DNA of 64,000 bases from Bacteroidales bacterium (GCA_023146135.1 JAGLCR010000003.1:62001-126000), one strand, 5' to 3'; positions 40,781 through 51,633 are shown, numbered from the stretch's first letter. The notes: generated from the letters alone by a model not told the origin. Made by a program: numbers and translations.

Positions 40781-41162
40781 AATAATTGCGTTTTTTGACG
40801 GGTTCTGGTATTGATTCTAGTAATTCAAAGGACGTTGTAGAGCAAGATTTTGAATATATCTGAATGGTGAGCTGTTTTTATACTGTGTAAGTAGTATCTC
40901 ACAAATATAAGATATTATTTCCATTTTATACACCCATTTAAATAAATTTTATTCTTAAGCAATCTAAATAAACTCATTTATATTTGTATATCAACTATAT
41001 ACATATTAAAAACAAACGTAGCATTTTGGTATTAATAAAAAAGAATATCTATGAAAAGTAATTTATATTTAATGTTTTAACCTATTTAGACCTTTTATTA
41101 ATGCATGTAATTAATTTCATATTAAGAGTTGTTAAATATGAGTGTTGTAATAATGCTTTTCT

Positions 41163-41170
41163 TACATTTG
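41163..41170 (+). promoter_or_regulatory. Bacteroidetes -7 box TACATTTG upstream of the AOS-family gene
   Basis: TAnnTTTG match 26 nt upstream of the ATG. Confidence 0.45.
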
Positions 41171-41196
41171 CAACCTAATTTATAACACATAATTGA

Positions 41197-42462
41197 ATGG
41201 ATATATTTAAGAGAGTACTTGACCGACCAGGAAACATTGGTAAATATATGGACACATCGCATGGTTACTTTGCTTTTCCAAAATTGGAAGGCGAAATTGG
41301 ACCTCGAATGATGTTTAAAGGAAAAGAGCAATTAGTATGGAGTCTGAATAATTATATTGGACTTGCTAATCATCCAGAAGTTCGTAAGGCAGATGCTGAT
41401 GCGGCTATAAAATATGGAATGGCCTACCCTATGGGTGCTCGTATGATGTCGGGACAAACAAAATACCATGAGCAACTAGAACAATCGCTTGCTGATTTTG
41501 TTGGCAAAGAACGTGGTTTTCTTTTGAACTATGGTTATCAAGGAATTATGTCGGTAATCGATGCTATGGCTGATCGTAATGATGTAATTGTTTACGATTC
41601 GGAATGTCATGCAAGTATTATGGATGGTATCTATTTGCATAAAGCAAAAGGAGGAAAAAGTTTTGTATTTCCACACAATGATATTGAGCGAGCTCGAAAA
41701 ATGCTAGGTTTTGCCACCAAGCGTACTGCCGAAAGCAAAGGTGGAATCATGCTTATTACTGAGGGTGTTTTTGGAATGGCCGGTGATATGGGAAAACTAG
41801 ATGAGATTGCTGCTCTTAAAAAAGATTTTGATTTCCGTATTTTGGTTGACGATGCTCACGGTTTTGGAACTATGGGTGAAACTGGCGCAGGTGCTCCTGA
41901 GCATTTTGGCGTAGCCGATGATATGGACTTAATATTTGGAACATTTGCTAAATCAATGGCTGGTATCGGAGCTTTTATTTCTGGCCCAACAGAGATAATC
42001 GATTTCTTACAATATACTATGCGTTCGCAAACGTTTGCCAAATCTCTTCCTATGCCTATGGTTATAGGAGCAATAAAAAGGTTAGAACTTTTACAAACTA
42101 AGCCCGAACTGCGAGAACAGCTTTGGACTGTGGTAAACGCCTTACAAAGTGGTTTAAAAGAGGCTGGTTTTGAAATTGGGGTAACCAATTCTCCAGTAAC
42201 GCCTGTATACCTATCAGGTGGAATACCTGAGGCGACCAATCTTATATTTGATTTACGCGAAAAGCATAATGTATTTTGTTCGGTAGTAGTTTATCCTGTA
42301 GTACCAAAAGATGTAATTTTACTTCGCTTGATTCCTACAGCTATGCATACGGTAAAAGATGTAGAATACACATTAAAGGCTTTTAAGGCCGTTAAGAAAA
42401 ACCTTGACGATGGTACATATGCTCATATGTCGGTTGTTGATCAAGGAGAAGCTACAAAATAG
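41197..42462 (+). CDS. Alpha-oxoamine synthase family PLP enzyme (serine palmitoyltransferase/KBL/CFAT-like)
   Basis: 421 aa; LNNYIGLANHPEV, YDSECHASIMDG, LITEGVFGMAGDMGKLDEI, LVDDAHGFGTMGETGAG, FGTFAKSMAGIGAFISG (PLP lysine). Confidence 0.9.
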   Translation: MDIFKRVLDRPGNIGKYMDTSHGYFAFPKLEGEIGPRMMFKGKEQLVWSLNNYIGLANHPEVRKADADAAIKYGMAYPMGARMMSGQTKYHEQLEQSLADFVGKERGFLLNYGYQGIMSVIDAMADRNDVIVYDSECHASIMDGIYLHKAKGGKSFVFPHNDIERARKMLGFATKRTAESKGGIMLITEGVFGMAGDMGKLDEIAALKKDFDFRILVDDAHGFGTMGETGAGAPEHFGVADDMDLIFGTFAKSMAGIGAFISGPTEIIDFLQYTMRSQTFAKSLPMPMVIGAIKRLELLQTKPELREQLWTVVNALQSGLKEAGFEIGVTNSPVTPVYLSGGIPEATNLIFDLREKHNVFCSVVVYPVVPKDVILLRLIPTAMHTVKDVEYTLKAFKAVKKNLDDGTYAHMSVVDQGEATK

Positions 42463-42484
42463 ATCGTTAAAAATCTATTAATTA

Positions 42485-42520
42485 ATAAGCCCCTTTTGAT
42501 GTATTTCAAAAGGGGCTTAT
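42485..42520. terminator. Bidirectional intrinsic terminator
   Basis: ATAAGCCCCTTTTGA-TGTATT-TCAAAAGGGGCTTAT. Confidence 0.8.
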
Positions 42521-42551
42521 CTATTTATTATTCAATAAAATACAAACAATA

Positions 42552-45476
42552 CTATTTCTTATAAATTTGCTTTAATTTTAGCGTTGTATAGTTTCCAAAG
42601 TTTTCTTTAAACTGTTCCATATTTATTCGTTTCGAATCTCCTACCACACTCAATACATATTTATGATTGAAAACAAAAGTAGTATGAAAGCTCTTAAGCT
42701 CAATCAATTTCATATTCCTTATAGTATTCAGCTCTGAAACCCTAGGGTCTTTTTTATACCCTTGACGTTTCCAATAGGCAACATACTTTGATTGATTTCT
42801 TAAAGTGGGAGAATTAGAATTAAAAGACAATAGTAAAGAGCTCCTATATGTTTCAAAGTTTTTATCGGCACTGGGCATACTATCTATTACATTAATAAAA
42901 GTACTAACAGCCTCGTTGGTTTTGTCACCCTGAGTAGTCATTGCTCCAATAAGACTTGTACTATTAAAGAAACTAAAAGGCACGTTTAAATAAGCATAAA
43001 CACCATAAGCTAACGAACGATACTCTCTAATTTCTCTAAAAGCCATTGAAGACATTCCTAGACCAAAGTATTTGTTAAATGCATTTACATACTCTCTATC
43101 GCTAATATCCGCTCTTTTACTTGGTATCGTAATTTTAATGTGACTTTGAACCGCTTTTTTATTATTCATATAATACACACCATTTGCTGCCAATACAGGC
43201 AATGGAATAAACACTGGAGATGGTGTTGGTATCAATTCTGAAGAAAAAATACCAGCACTTTCTATTATTGATTTTACTTCCCCAACAGGTTTACCTCCAA
43301 CATAATGAATCTCTGTTTCATACTTTAACAAACTATTTATGGAGCTTAAGACACCATCAATAGTCATTTTTTTCATGTCCTTTTTACTCAGTTTTCTTAA
43401 AAAAGGCGACTGATTACCATAAACAGCATAATCATGCAAAGCTTTGGACTGCATTGCTAAATCCCCTTTAATAAACTTATACTCCATTGATGCCTCTTTA
43501 ACCACTTTCTTTATGGCATCTTCATTGCGCTCGGTTTTAGTCAGTAGTTGCTTTATTGCTTGTAAATCTTTTTGAAAATTATCATCAAAACCAGTCATAT
43601 CGATATAGAAAAAGCTTCGATCAACATGAGTAGTTATTGCAGTACCCGTAAGCTGCAAGCCCGTTCTAAAATCCTTAAAACCTTTCTTTTCAATTCCAGC
43701 CATGTTAAGGTATTCTGACACGAACTCCAAGTCCATCTTTTCATATGTACCCACACCAATTTTTAGTTGAAACGAATAAATATTATTAATACTATTTTTG
43801 GTAAAGTATAAATGCAAATTTCCATAAATATCAGAACTTAACACATCATTTTCAAAATCAATAAACTTTGGTGATATACTATTGACTCCTATATTAGAAA
43901 TAATCCTAGCCAAACTAGATTGCTCACCAAGATTTGCAGGATTTAATGGCGTAATATCTGGTTTTTCAATTTTTGTAGTTTTTGGGAAACCCATTTTTGA
44001 TTGAAAAGCTAAATAATTATCACCGTAGTATTTAGTGGCTACTGCAGTAATCAGACGCTTATCTATCCTCTTCAGCTGAGTATAGTTACTAATTTTTTTC
44101 TCAGCCAATTGATTACTCATAAAAGCATCGATAATTATATTAGTTTGAAAATCTGCACTTTCCATTCCTAATGTAAACTCCTTTTGTTTATTAACAATTA
44201 CCGCTTTCAATAGGTCATCACTAAAATCTCCTTGTTTTAACTTATTAAGTTGCTCCAATACTAAATTCTCACCATTACTCAACGACTGCACAAAAGGTTT
44301 TGTAGCATAAGCAATAAAACTACCGCCCATGTCGTAATGATTATCCATAATAGACTGAACAAACATCAAATCATTGCTTAAGCTCAACTGGTCCAATAAA
44401 CCTGTCGATTGCTCATTGCTAAGCAACTGATTTATTACTTCAAGAACCAATTCATCGTCATGTCCTTTAGGTACAGTTCTAAAACCCAGAATACCTATTG
44501 GAATTGGACTCATTTTCTTTTTTACTATTACACGGCCATCAAATGCTGATTCAGAACCACTAATTTCAGGTTTTTTCGAATCGCTATGTCTAATAGAGCC
44601 AAATGTCATATTAAGCTTACCGTAAATATCCTCAATATCGAAATTACCTACTAAAATCAAAGCCATATTATTACCTACATAGTATTTTTTGAAGTAGGTT
44701 TCCATTTTACTAATGGATGGTGTTTTTAGGCTTTCCACACTGCCCAAAACTGTTTGTTTACCATATACTGAATTGGGGTAAAAGTTTTTATACAGCTCTT
44801 CAAATATATTACGAAAGCTGTTATCCATGGACATATTTTTCTCTTCGTAAACAGTTTCTAGCTCTGATTGAAACAATCGGAAAACAGGATATGAAAACCG
44901 GTCAACTTGTAACTTCAACCATACATCCATGCTTTCAGCCGGAAAATGATTATGATATACAATATTTTCATAGGTAGTATAGGCATTTAATCTAGTGGAA
45001 CCAATGCTTGCCATTACTTTACTAAATTCATTAGGAATTGCAAATTCGGCAGCATTCTGCGATAATCTATCAATTTTTTTTAACATTCCATTACGAAACA
45101 CTTCATCACCATCAGCCAAAGCCAATAATTCATATGCTTCACGAATGGAGTCTAAATAAACTTTTTCAGCTTTATAATTTATAGTCCCAAGTTTTTGAGA
45201 ACCTTTAAACATCATATGCTCAAAATAATGGGCAGTACCCTCGCCATCTTTAGCATCAAGACTTGCTCCACCCCTCACTACCACAGCACCCATCACATCG
45301 GGCATTTTTGAATTTGGGAAAAGATATACTTTCATGCCATTTTCAAGCGTAAATTCCTTGGTTTTCGCCGATATTACATCTTCTTCAACTAATGGTGTTG
45401 TAGGCACATGCAGAATCTGTGCTTTTAAGCTAAATGAAATAAAAAATAATACGATTACTATAATACCTCTATTCAT
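42552..45476 (-). CDS. M16 family (insulinase-like) metallopeptidase
   Basis: 974 aa; HYFEHMMFKGS (HxxEH), second-half M16 domain, signal peptide. Confidence 0.93.
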   Translation of the reverse strand: MNRGIIVIVLFFISFSLKAQILHVPTTPLVEEDVISAKTKEFTLENGMKVYLFPNSKMPDVMGAVVVRGGASLDAKDGEGTAHYFEHMMFKGSQKLGTINYKAEKVYLDSIREAYELLALADGDEVFRNGMLKKIDRLSQNAAEFAIPNEFSKVMASIGSTRLNAYTTYENIVYHNHFPAESMDVWLKLQVDRFSYPVFRLFQSELETVYEEKNMSMDNSFRNIFEELYKNFYPNSVYGKQTVLGSVESLKTPSISKMETYFKKYYVGNNMALILVGNFDIEDIYGKLNMTFGSIRHSDSKKPEISGSESAFDGRVIVKKKMSPIPIGILGFRTVPKGHDDELVLEVINQLLSNEQSTGLLDQLSLSNDLMFVQSIMDNHYDMGGSFIAYATKPFVQSLSNGENLVLEQLNKLKQGDFSDDLLKAVIVNKQKEFTLGMESADFQTNIIIDAFMSNQLAEKKISNYTQLKRIDKRLITAVATKYYGDNYLAFQSKMGFPKTTKIEKPDITPLNPANLGEQSSLARIISNIGVNSISPKFIDFENDVLSSDIYGNLHLYFTKNSINNIYSFQLKIGVGTYEKMDLEFVSEYLNMAGIEKKGFKDFRTGLQLTGTAITTHVDRSFFYIDMTGFDDNFQKDLQAIKQLLTKTERNEDAIKKVVKEASMEYKFIKGDLAMQSKALHDYAVYGNQSPFLRKLSKKDMKKMTIDGVLSSINSLLKYETEIHYVGGKPVGEVKSIIESAGIFSSELIPTPSPVFIPLPVLAANGVYYMNNKKAVQSHIKITIPSKRADISDREYVNAFNKYFGLGMSSMAFREIREYRSLAYGVYAYLNVPFSFFNSTSLIGAMTTQGDKTNEAVSTFINVIDSMPSADKNFETYRSSLLLSFNSNSPTLRNQSKYVAYWKRQGYKKDPRVSELNTIRNMKLIELKSFHTTFVFNHKYVLSVVGDSKRINMEQFKENFGNYTTLKLKQIYKK

Positions 45477-45713
45477 ATATATATTGATTTGATTGTTTAT
45501 ATTATTAATCCTGACTCTATAAAAAAATAGAGCCCCAAAACTACTATTAATATTGTCAAAAAAAACGGAAACATTTCATGGCTATTGTATAAAACTTACT
45601 ACTTTTGTCAACATTATCAAATAGATTTTTGAACCCATTAAACCTTTTTGAAAGTTTCGGGTCTATGTCGTACAAGTATTAAATGATTATTAACCTATAA
45701 CACCTATATAATA

Positions 45714-46808
45714 ATGAATAGTATTAAACAAAGCCTATTAATTGTGCTTATTGTCTTTTCAGGAATTAGCGTAATGGCACAAAGTGGTAAAATCAAATTT
45801 GAAAAAACCACTCATGATTTTGGAACTATTAAAGAAGAGATTAAAAATGCTGTTGCTAAATATGTTTTTACCAACACAGGGCAAGGAGATCTTAAAATAC
45901 TAAAAGTAAAGACAAGTTGTGGTTGCACTGCCTCTGATTATTCGAAAAACGTGATAAAACCTGGTGAAAAAGGTTTTGTATCAGCCACCTATCACACTGC
46001 TCATAGACCTGGTCCATTTCGTAAAACAATTACTGTAACGGTAAACGACCCCGACCATCCTAATACAGTATTGTTTATTAAAGGTACTGTAACACCTCGT
46101 CAAAAATCACCTGCTGACCTTTTTCCTACCAGTATGGGAAATTTAAAACTTATGTCAAACCACTTGGCGTTTAACGATACTAAACTTTCAGAAATACGTA
46201 CTGACAGCATGAAAGTATATAACAACTGGTCTCATCCAATGGAAATAAGTTTTCATAATTTGCCTTCACATATAAAGGTAAAAATGTTGCCAAGTAATAC
46301 ACTTCAACCAAAAACAGTCGGTTATATTGTTGTAACTTATGATGCAAATAAAAAGAATGATTTTGGTTTAGTTTATGATCGTATAGCTATCCAAACCAAT
46401 GATGCTCAGCAAGCAATGAAAACACTTACTATCAGTGCAATTCTTTCTCAAGATTTTTCAAACATCTCTGAAAAGCAACTAAAAAAGGCACCGAAAATAG
46501 TTTTTAATAAAACAACTTATGATTTTGGGAAAGTTAAGTCTGGTACCCTTATCAAATTTAGTTTTGTAGTTACAAACGAAGGAAAACAAGAGTTAATTAT
46601 ACGTAAAGTAAAAGCCAGTTGTGGATGTACAGCTACTAAGCCAACATCAACACATATCAAAAAAGGTAAAAGCACTGATATTGTTGTAGAATTTGACACC
46701 AAAGGACGACGTGGCCGACAGCATAAAACGATTACTGTCATCACAAACGACCCTACAAATCCGCAAGTTATATTAAATGTGCAAGGCGAATTACTTCAAA
46801 CTAATTAA
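45714..46808 (+). CDS. DUF1573 domain-containing protein (two copies of the domain)
   Basis: KFEKTTHDFGTIKEE...TSCGCTASDY...PGEKGFVSATYHT and a second copy IVFNKTTYDFGKVKSG...ASCGCTATKPT. Confidence 0.93.
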   Translation: MNSIKQSLLIVLIVFSGISVMAQSGKIKFEKTTHDFGTIKEEIKNAVAKYVFTNTGQGDLKILKVKTSCGCTASDYSKNVIKPGEKGFVSATYHTAHRPGPFRKTITVTVNDPDHPNTVLFIKGTVTPRQKSPADLFPTSMGNLKLMSNHLAFNDTKLSEIRTDSMKVYNNWSHPMEISFHNLPSHIKVKMLPSNTLQPKTVGYIVVTYDANKKNDFGLVYDRIAIQTNDAQQAMKTLTISAILSQDFSNISEKQLKKAPKIVFNKTTYDFGKVKSGTLIKFSFVVTNEGKQELIIRKVKASCGCTATKPTSTHIKKGKSTDIVVEFDTKGRRGRQHKTITVITNDPTNPQVILNVQGELLQTN

Positions 46809-46822
46809 AAAAATACAGTATT

Positions 46823-46867
46823 AAGCTCCTTTCATTTAAGCATTTAGCTATGGAAGGAGCTTTTTTT
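46823..46867 (+). terminator. Intrinsic terminator
   Basis: AAGCTCCTTTCAT...ATGGAAGGAGCTTTTTTT. Confidence 0.75.
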
Positions 46868-46948
46868 ATTTACATAGTCAACGCTTAATAGATGTCAATA
46901 TTTTTGAAATCAAGCTAAAAATTTAGGCCTAGCAAAGAAAATAATATG

Positions 46949-46956
46949 TAATTTTG
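46949..46956 (+). promoter_or_regulatory. Bacteroidetes -7 box TAATTTTG before the TPP riboswitch
   Basis: TAnnTTTG a few nt before the riboswitch 5' end. Confidence 0.5.
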
Positions 46957-46962
46957 CAGGGA

Positions 46963-47050
46963 TTTCATCAAGGGGTGCTCTAGCGGGCTGAGATCAAACC
47001 CAAGAACCTGAACCGGATAATGCCGGCGTAGGAAGGGATAAGTTCAATAG
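46963..47050 (+). ncRNA. TPP riboswitch (THI element)
   Basis: GGGGTGCTC...GGGCTGAGATCAAACCCAAGAACCTGAACCGGATAATGCCGGCGTAGGAAGGGATA matches the conserved TPP aptamer core. Confidence 0.96.
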
Positions 47051-47197
47051 ACTATATAGAGTGATTATTTAGGCAAAGCTAGCTGCCTTAGGTCATTATG
47101 TATTTTTTATTTTGCTCATCGATTAGGGAAACTTAATTAATAAAGAACTACATACCCCATGTTGGTCTTTAAAGTTTTATCTAATAAACAAAATCAA

Positions 47198-49624
47198 ATG
47201 CTTAAAAAAATTACTTTAACATTGCTTATACTGAGCATCATGCCTATAACAATATGGGCACAATTCAGTATCTCAGGTAGCGTACGTAATAATCAAGACA
47301 ATAAGAGTTTGCCTGCTGCACATATCACCCTAAATCAAACTTTTAGAAGAGCTGTAAGTGATAAGGATGGTAAATTTACCATCAATAATCTAAAAGCGGG
47401 AACCTATACATTGCATGTATCGTTTATGGGCTTTGAAGATAAAGAAGTGGAAGTAAAGCTATCAAAAAACGAGAATATAACAATTAGCCTCTCTCCCACT
47501 TCAATACTTGAGGATGAGGTTGTCATTACGGCCTTACGCGCCACAAAAAAATCTGGAACCACATTTCAAAATCTTGACAAAGAAGATATACGAAAAGCTG
47601 ATATAGGCCAAGACATTCCATATATATTGAATATGACTCCTAGTTTGGTAAGCACATCAGATGCAGGTACTGGCGTGGGATATACTGGCATGCGTATTCG
47701 TGGAACCGACATTAGTCGTATCAATGTTACCGTAAATGGCATTCCTATGAACGACCCTGAGAGTCAAGGCGTATGGTGGGTAAATATGCCAGATTTGGCT
47801 TCTTCTCTAAATAGCATTCAAGTACAACGAGGCGTGGGTACATCTACCAATGGTACTGCATCATTTGGTGCAAGCATAAATATGCAAACCCAAAAACTCA
47901 GTCTAAAACCATTTGCCGAGATTGGGCTTACCTATGGTAGTTTTAATACACAACGCTATCGCTTGAGTACTTCCACTGGTCTCATTGATAATAAATGGAG
48001 TGTGGATGCTCGCCTTTCAAAGGTATCATCTGATGGCTATATAGATCGTGCTAGCTCCGACCTAAAATCCTTTTATGTATCAGGAGCATACTATGGAAAA
48101 CGTAGTATTTTACGCTTCAATATTTTTTCGGGAAAAGAAAAAACCTACCAAGCTTGGTACGGTGTTCCTAAGGATTCATTGGAAAGTAATCCCACCTATA
48201 ATCCGTACACTTACGACAATGAAACTGATAATTACCAACAAGATAATTATCAAATGATTTACTCCAAAGAAATAAACAGTCATTGGAATTTCAATGCAGC
48301 ATTGCACTATACCAAAGGTCGTGGCTATTATGAAACATATAAGGAAAATGCCAAACTCTCAAAATATGGCCTAGGCCCTTATTATATTGGTAACGACACT
48401 ATTACACGTAGCGACTTAGTACGTCAAAAATGGTTAGATAATGATTTTTATGGAGTAACAGCCTCAGTAAACTATGATAATAAGAAAAATCTCCGTGTCA
48501 ATATTGGAACTTCTTTCAATCAGTATAATGGCGATCACTTTGGCAAAATAATTTGGGCAGAATATGCACAAATGGGGAAAGACTATGAGTACTACCGAAA
48601 TAATGGCTTAAAAAACAACTTCAATTTCTTTGTCAAAGCTAGCTATGACATTAACGAAGCTTTTAGTATTTATGGCGACCTTCAATATCAAATGATTGAC
48701 TACTGGATGAGTGGTGTACACGACGATTTTAAAAATCTAGATGGATACCACCATTTCGAATTTGTAAACCCAAAAATTGGTGCTAATTATGAATTGAATA
48801 GTCATAATAGCATATATTTTTCAGCAGCTGTTGCTCAAAAAGAACCCACACGCAACGACTTTCGTGATGCCGATGTGGGAAATGAGCCCATTGCCGAGTT
48901 TATGATTGATTACGAAGCTGGTTATGAATATACAGCTACCAAATTCAAAGTACAAGCCAACCTGTATTATATGGACTATACCGACCAACTTATTATGACT
49001 GGTAAAATTAATAATGTGGGAACAGCAATAATGACTAATGTGGACAAATCGTATCGGGCAGGAATTGAACTTATGGCTGCAGCACATATTGCAAAATGGT
49101 TGAATTGGTCGGCAAATGCCACATTTAGTCAAAATAAAATTGCAAATTTCACTGAATATGTTGACGATTGGGATACCGGCATTCAGCATGAAACAGAATT
49201 GGGCACAACTAATATTGCATTTTCTCCCAATATTATTATCGGAAATCAATTTGAATTCAAACCATTGAAAAACTTCAATATTGCAATTAATTCAAAATAT
49301 GTTGGTGAACAATACATCGACAACTCATCAAGCAAAGAGCGAATGCTAGATGCATACTTCACTACTGATCTAAGGTTTAACTATAATATCAAAAATAAAT
49401 ACATTAAAAATATAGCATTAAATTTCAGCATCAATAATATATTTAATACAAGCTACATTAGCAATGCATGGGTTTATCAGTATAAATCAGGTGATGGTAG
49501 CTACGATGGTTCTTTTGGTGACCCCTACTCTAATGCAAGCGAAAAAGCAGGATATTATAATATGGCCGGCTATTTTCCACAGGCTGGAATTAGTTTTATG
49601 GCAGGCTTAACTTTTCGATTTTAG
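47198..49624 (+). CDS. TonB-dependent receptor, TPP-riboswitch controlled (probable thiamin/thiamin-precursor uptake)
   Basis: Carboxypeptidase-like regulatory domain, plug (GMRIRGTDISRINVTVNGIPMNDPES), 22-strand barrel, terminal AGLTFRF. Likely start at 47198; track starts at 47159. Confidence 0.93.
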   Translation: MLKKITLTLLILSIMPITIWAQFSISGSVRNNQDNKSLPAAHITLNQTFRRAVSDKDGKFTINNLKAGTYTLHVSFMGFEDKEVEVKLSKNENITISLSPTSILEDEVVITALRATKKSGTTFQNLDKEDIRKADIGQDIPYILNMTPSLVSTSDAGTGVGYTGMRIRGTDISRINVTVNGIPMNDPESQGVWWVNMPDLASSLNSIQVQRGVGTSTNGTASFGASINMQTQKLSLKPFAEIGLTYGSFNTQRYRLSTSTGLIDNKWSVDARLSKVSSDGYIDRASSDLKSFYVSGAYYGKRSILRFNIFSGKEKTYQAWYGVPKDSLESNPTYNPYTYDNETDNYQQDNYQMIYSKEINSHWNFNAALHYTKGRGYYETYKENAKLSKYGLGPYYIGNDTITRSDLVRQKWLDNDFYGVTASVNYDNKKNLRVNIGTSFNQYNGDHFGKIIWAEYAQMGKDYEYYRNNGLKNNFNFFVKASYDINEAFSIYGDLQYQMIDYWMSGVHDDFKNLDGYHHFEFVNPKIGANYELNSHNSIYFSAAVAQKEPTRNDFRDADVGNEPIAEFMIDYEAGYEYTATKFKVQANLYYMDYTDQLIMTGKINNVGTAIMTNVDKSYRAGIELMAAAHIAKWLNWSANATFSQNKIANFTEYVDDWDTGIQHETELGTTNIAFSPNIIIGNQFEFKPLKNFNIAINSKYVGEQYIDNSSSKERMLDAYFTTDLRFNYNIKNKYIKNIALNFSINNIFNTSYISNAWVYQYKSGDGSYDGSFGDPYSNASEKAGYYNMAGYFPQAGISFMAGLTFRF

Positions 49625-49772
49625 TCTAGTTTAGCTTTCAAAAATAATAGTTCAATTTTGGTCATGTTAGACTATTTCTTTCCATGACACATCAAATACT
49701 GAAAACATCAGTCAATTTTAACAGATTAATTGATATTTGTGTAAAAAACATTGCTTAAGTAAATAATAATTG

Positions 49773-49780
49773 TAATTTTG
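49773..49780 (+). promoter_or_regulatory. Bacteroidetes promoter TTG-N19-TAATTTTG
   Basis: TTG at 49751-49753 and TAATTTTG at 49773-49780 upstream of the mscS-like gene. Confidence 0.5.
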
Positions 49781-49831
49781 GCAATTAATTACTTAATTAT
49801 TAAAATCACTATTTATTAAAATTTTAACTAG

Positions 49832-50677
49832 ATGAATGAAACTATCCAACAATTGGAAGGTATGGAAAAATACCTAGAACAGATTAAAGAGATGGCTATA
49901 CAATATGGTCCAAAAGTAATTGGTGCAATACTCGTACTTATTATTGGATTTAAAATTGCAAGCGTAGTTGCAAAACAAGTACGAAAAGCATTAAACAAAG
50001 GAAAGTTTGATGATTCGTTGGTACCTTTTATCAGTAGCTTAGTGGCTAGTTTATTAAAGGTATTAGTGGTAATTAGTGCCATGGGCATGTTGGGAATAGA
50101 AATGACCTCCTTTATTGCTATTTTAGGAGCCGCAGGTTTAGCCATTGGTATGGCACTTTCGGGTACTTTACAAAACTTCGCTGGGGGAGTAATGATTTTG
50201 GTTTTCAAACCATTTCAAGTAGGTGACTTCATTGAGGCTAATGGCCAAATGGGCGTGATTAAAGAAATTCAAATCTTTAACACCATCATGACTACCGTTG
50301 ATAATAAGCGTATTATCATACCTAATGGAGGCTTATCAAACTCCACAATGACTAATTTTTCTTCTGAGCCTGTACGTCGTGTTGATTTCACTTTCGGAAT
50401 TGGATATGGTGATGATATCGACAAAGCAAAGAAAGTAATGTTTGAAGAGATTGCTAAATTTCCTCAAATTTTGAAAATTCCTGCTGAACCATTTATTGGA
50501 GTTAGCGAATTGGCTGATAGCTCAGTAAACTTTGCTGTGCGTGTATGGGTTAAAGGTGCTGACTATTGGGATGTATTCTTTGGAATGAATGAAAATGTAA
50601 AGAAGGCTTTTGATGCTAATAACATTAGTATTCCGTTTCCACAAACCGATGTTCATATTTTTAACGAAACTAAATAA
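49832..50677 (+). CDS. Small-conductance mechanosensitive channel (MscS family)
   Basis: TM3 region ILGAAGLAIGMALSGTLQNFAGGVMILVFKPFQVGDFIEANGQMGVIKEI. Confidence 0.96.
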   Translation: MNETIQQLEGMEKYLEQIKEMAIQYGPKVIGAILVLIIGFKIASVVAKQVRKALNKGKFDDSLVPFISSLVASLLKVLVVISAMGMLGIEMTSFIAILGAAGLAIGMALSGTLQNFAGGVMILVFKPFQVGDFIEANGQMGVIKEIQIFNTIMTTVDNKRIIIPNGGLSNSTMTNFSSEPVRRVDFTFGIGYGDDIDKAKKVMFEEIAKFPQILKIPAEPFIGVSELADSSVNFAVRVWVKGADYWDVFFGMNENVKKAFDANNISIPFPQTDVHIFNETK

Positions 50678-50685
50678 TTATAGAC

Positions 50686-51612
50686 ATGAAACAATTTTTA
50701 ATTATTATATTATTAATCAGCAGTTTTGGTGCTTTTGCCCAGAAGGATACTTCCTGGGCCACAAGTGGTTTAATTGGGGTTTATGGAGCACAAACAGGAT
50801 TTAAAAACTGGGCTCAGGGTGGTGAAAACAGTTTGTCTGCCACTGGTAACTTACTATTGGAAGCTCATTATAAAAAAGGCAAAAATATTTGGGATAATAT
50901 GCTTATTTTCAACTTGGGAACTTCTCAAATTGGAAATGGTTTTTATACTAAAACTGAAGATAAAATTGAGCTCAACAGTAAGTTTGGTCATCAAGCAACA
51001 AAACATTGGTACTACTCTACTCTATTCAATTTCAAAACCCAGTCATTAATTGGCTATGAATATCCAACTGATACTACTGAAGTAATGATCTCTGGCTTTT
51101 TGGCCCCAGCGTACATTAAGTTTGGTTTGGGTATGGATTATAAGCCAAATAAGCATTTTTCACTTTACTTATCACCTGCCACAGCTCGTTGGATTGTTGT
51201 TAATGATCAGAACTTAGCTAATGCTGGTGCTTTTGGTGTGGAGAAAGCTGTATTGGACACTGCTGGAAATATAATTACTGAAGGAAAAATGCTAAAAACA
51301 GAGGTTGGTGCATACATACGACTGGTTTACGAAAAAGACATTTTTAAGAATGTTAATTTTGCAACTATCCTTGAGCTTTATTCTGATTATTTAGACCAGC
51401 CACAGAATATTGATGTGGATTGGCAAGTAGTAATCACCATGAAAGTAAACGATTTCTTAAATGCTCAAATAAAAACTCATCTTATATATGATGATAATAC
51501 CCCTATCGGAATTGATGATAATGGAAATGGATCTTTTGACCGCTTTGGACCTCGCACTCAATTTAGCGAGCAGCTAAGCCTTGGTTTGGTTTATAAGTTT
51601 GGAGCAAAATAA
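50686..51612 (+). CDS. DUF3078 domain-containing OM protein
   Basis: Signal peptide; FKNWAQGGENSLSATGNLLLEAHYKKGKNIWDNMLIFNLG typical of DUF3078. Confidence 0.92.
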   Translation: MKQFLIIILLISSFGAFAQKDTSWATSGLIGVYGAQTGFKNWAQGGENSLSATGNLLLEAHYKKGKNIWDNMLIFNLGTSQIGNGFYTKTEDKIELNSKFGHQATKHWYYSTLFNFKTQSLIGYEYPTDTTEVMISGFLAPAYIKFGLGMDYKPNKHFSLYLSPATARWIVVNDQNLANAGAFGVEKAVLDTAGNIITEGKMLKTEVGAYIRLVYEKDIFKNVNFATILELYSDYLDQPQNIDVDWQVVITMKVNDFLNAQIKTHLIYDDNTPIGIDDNGNGSFDRFGPRTQFSEQLSLGLVYKFGAK

Positions 51613-51633
51613 ACTCTAAGATTTTATAATACT

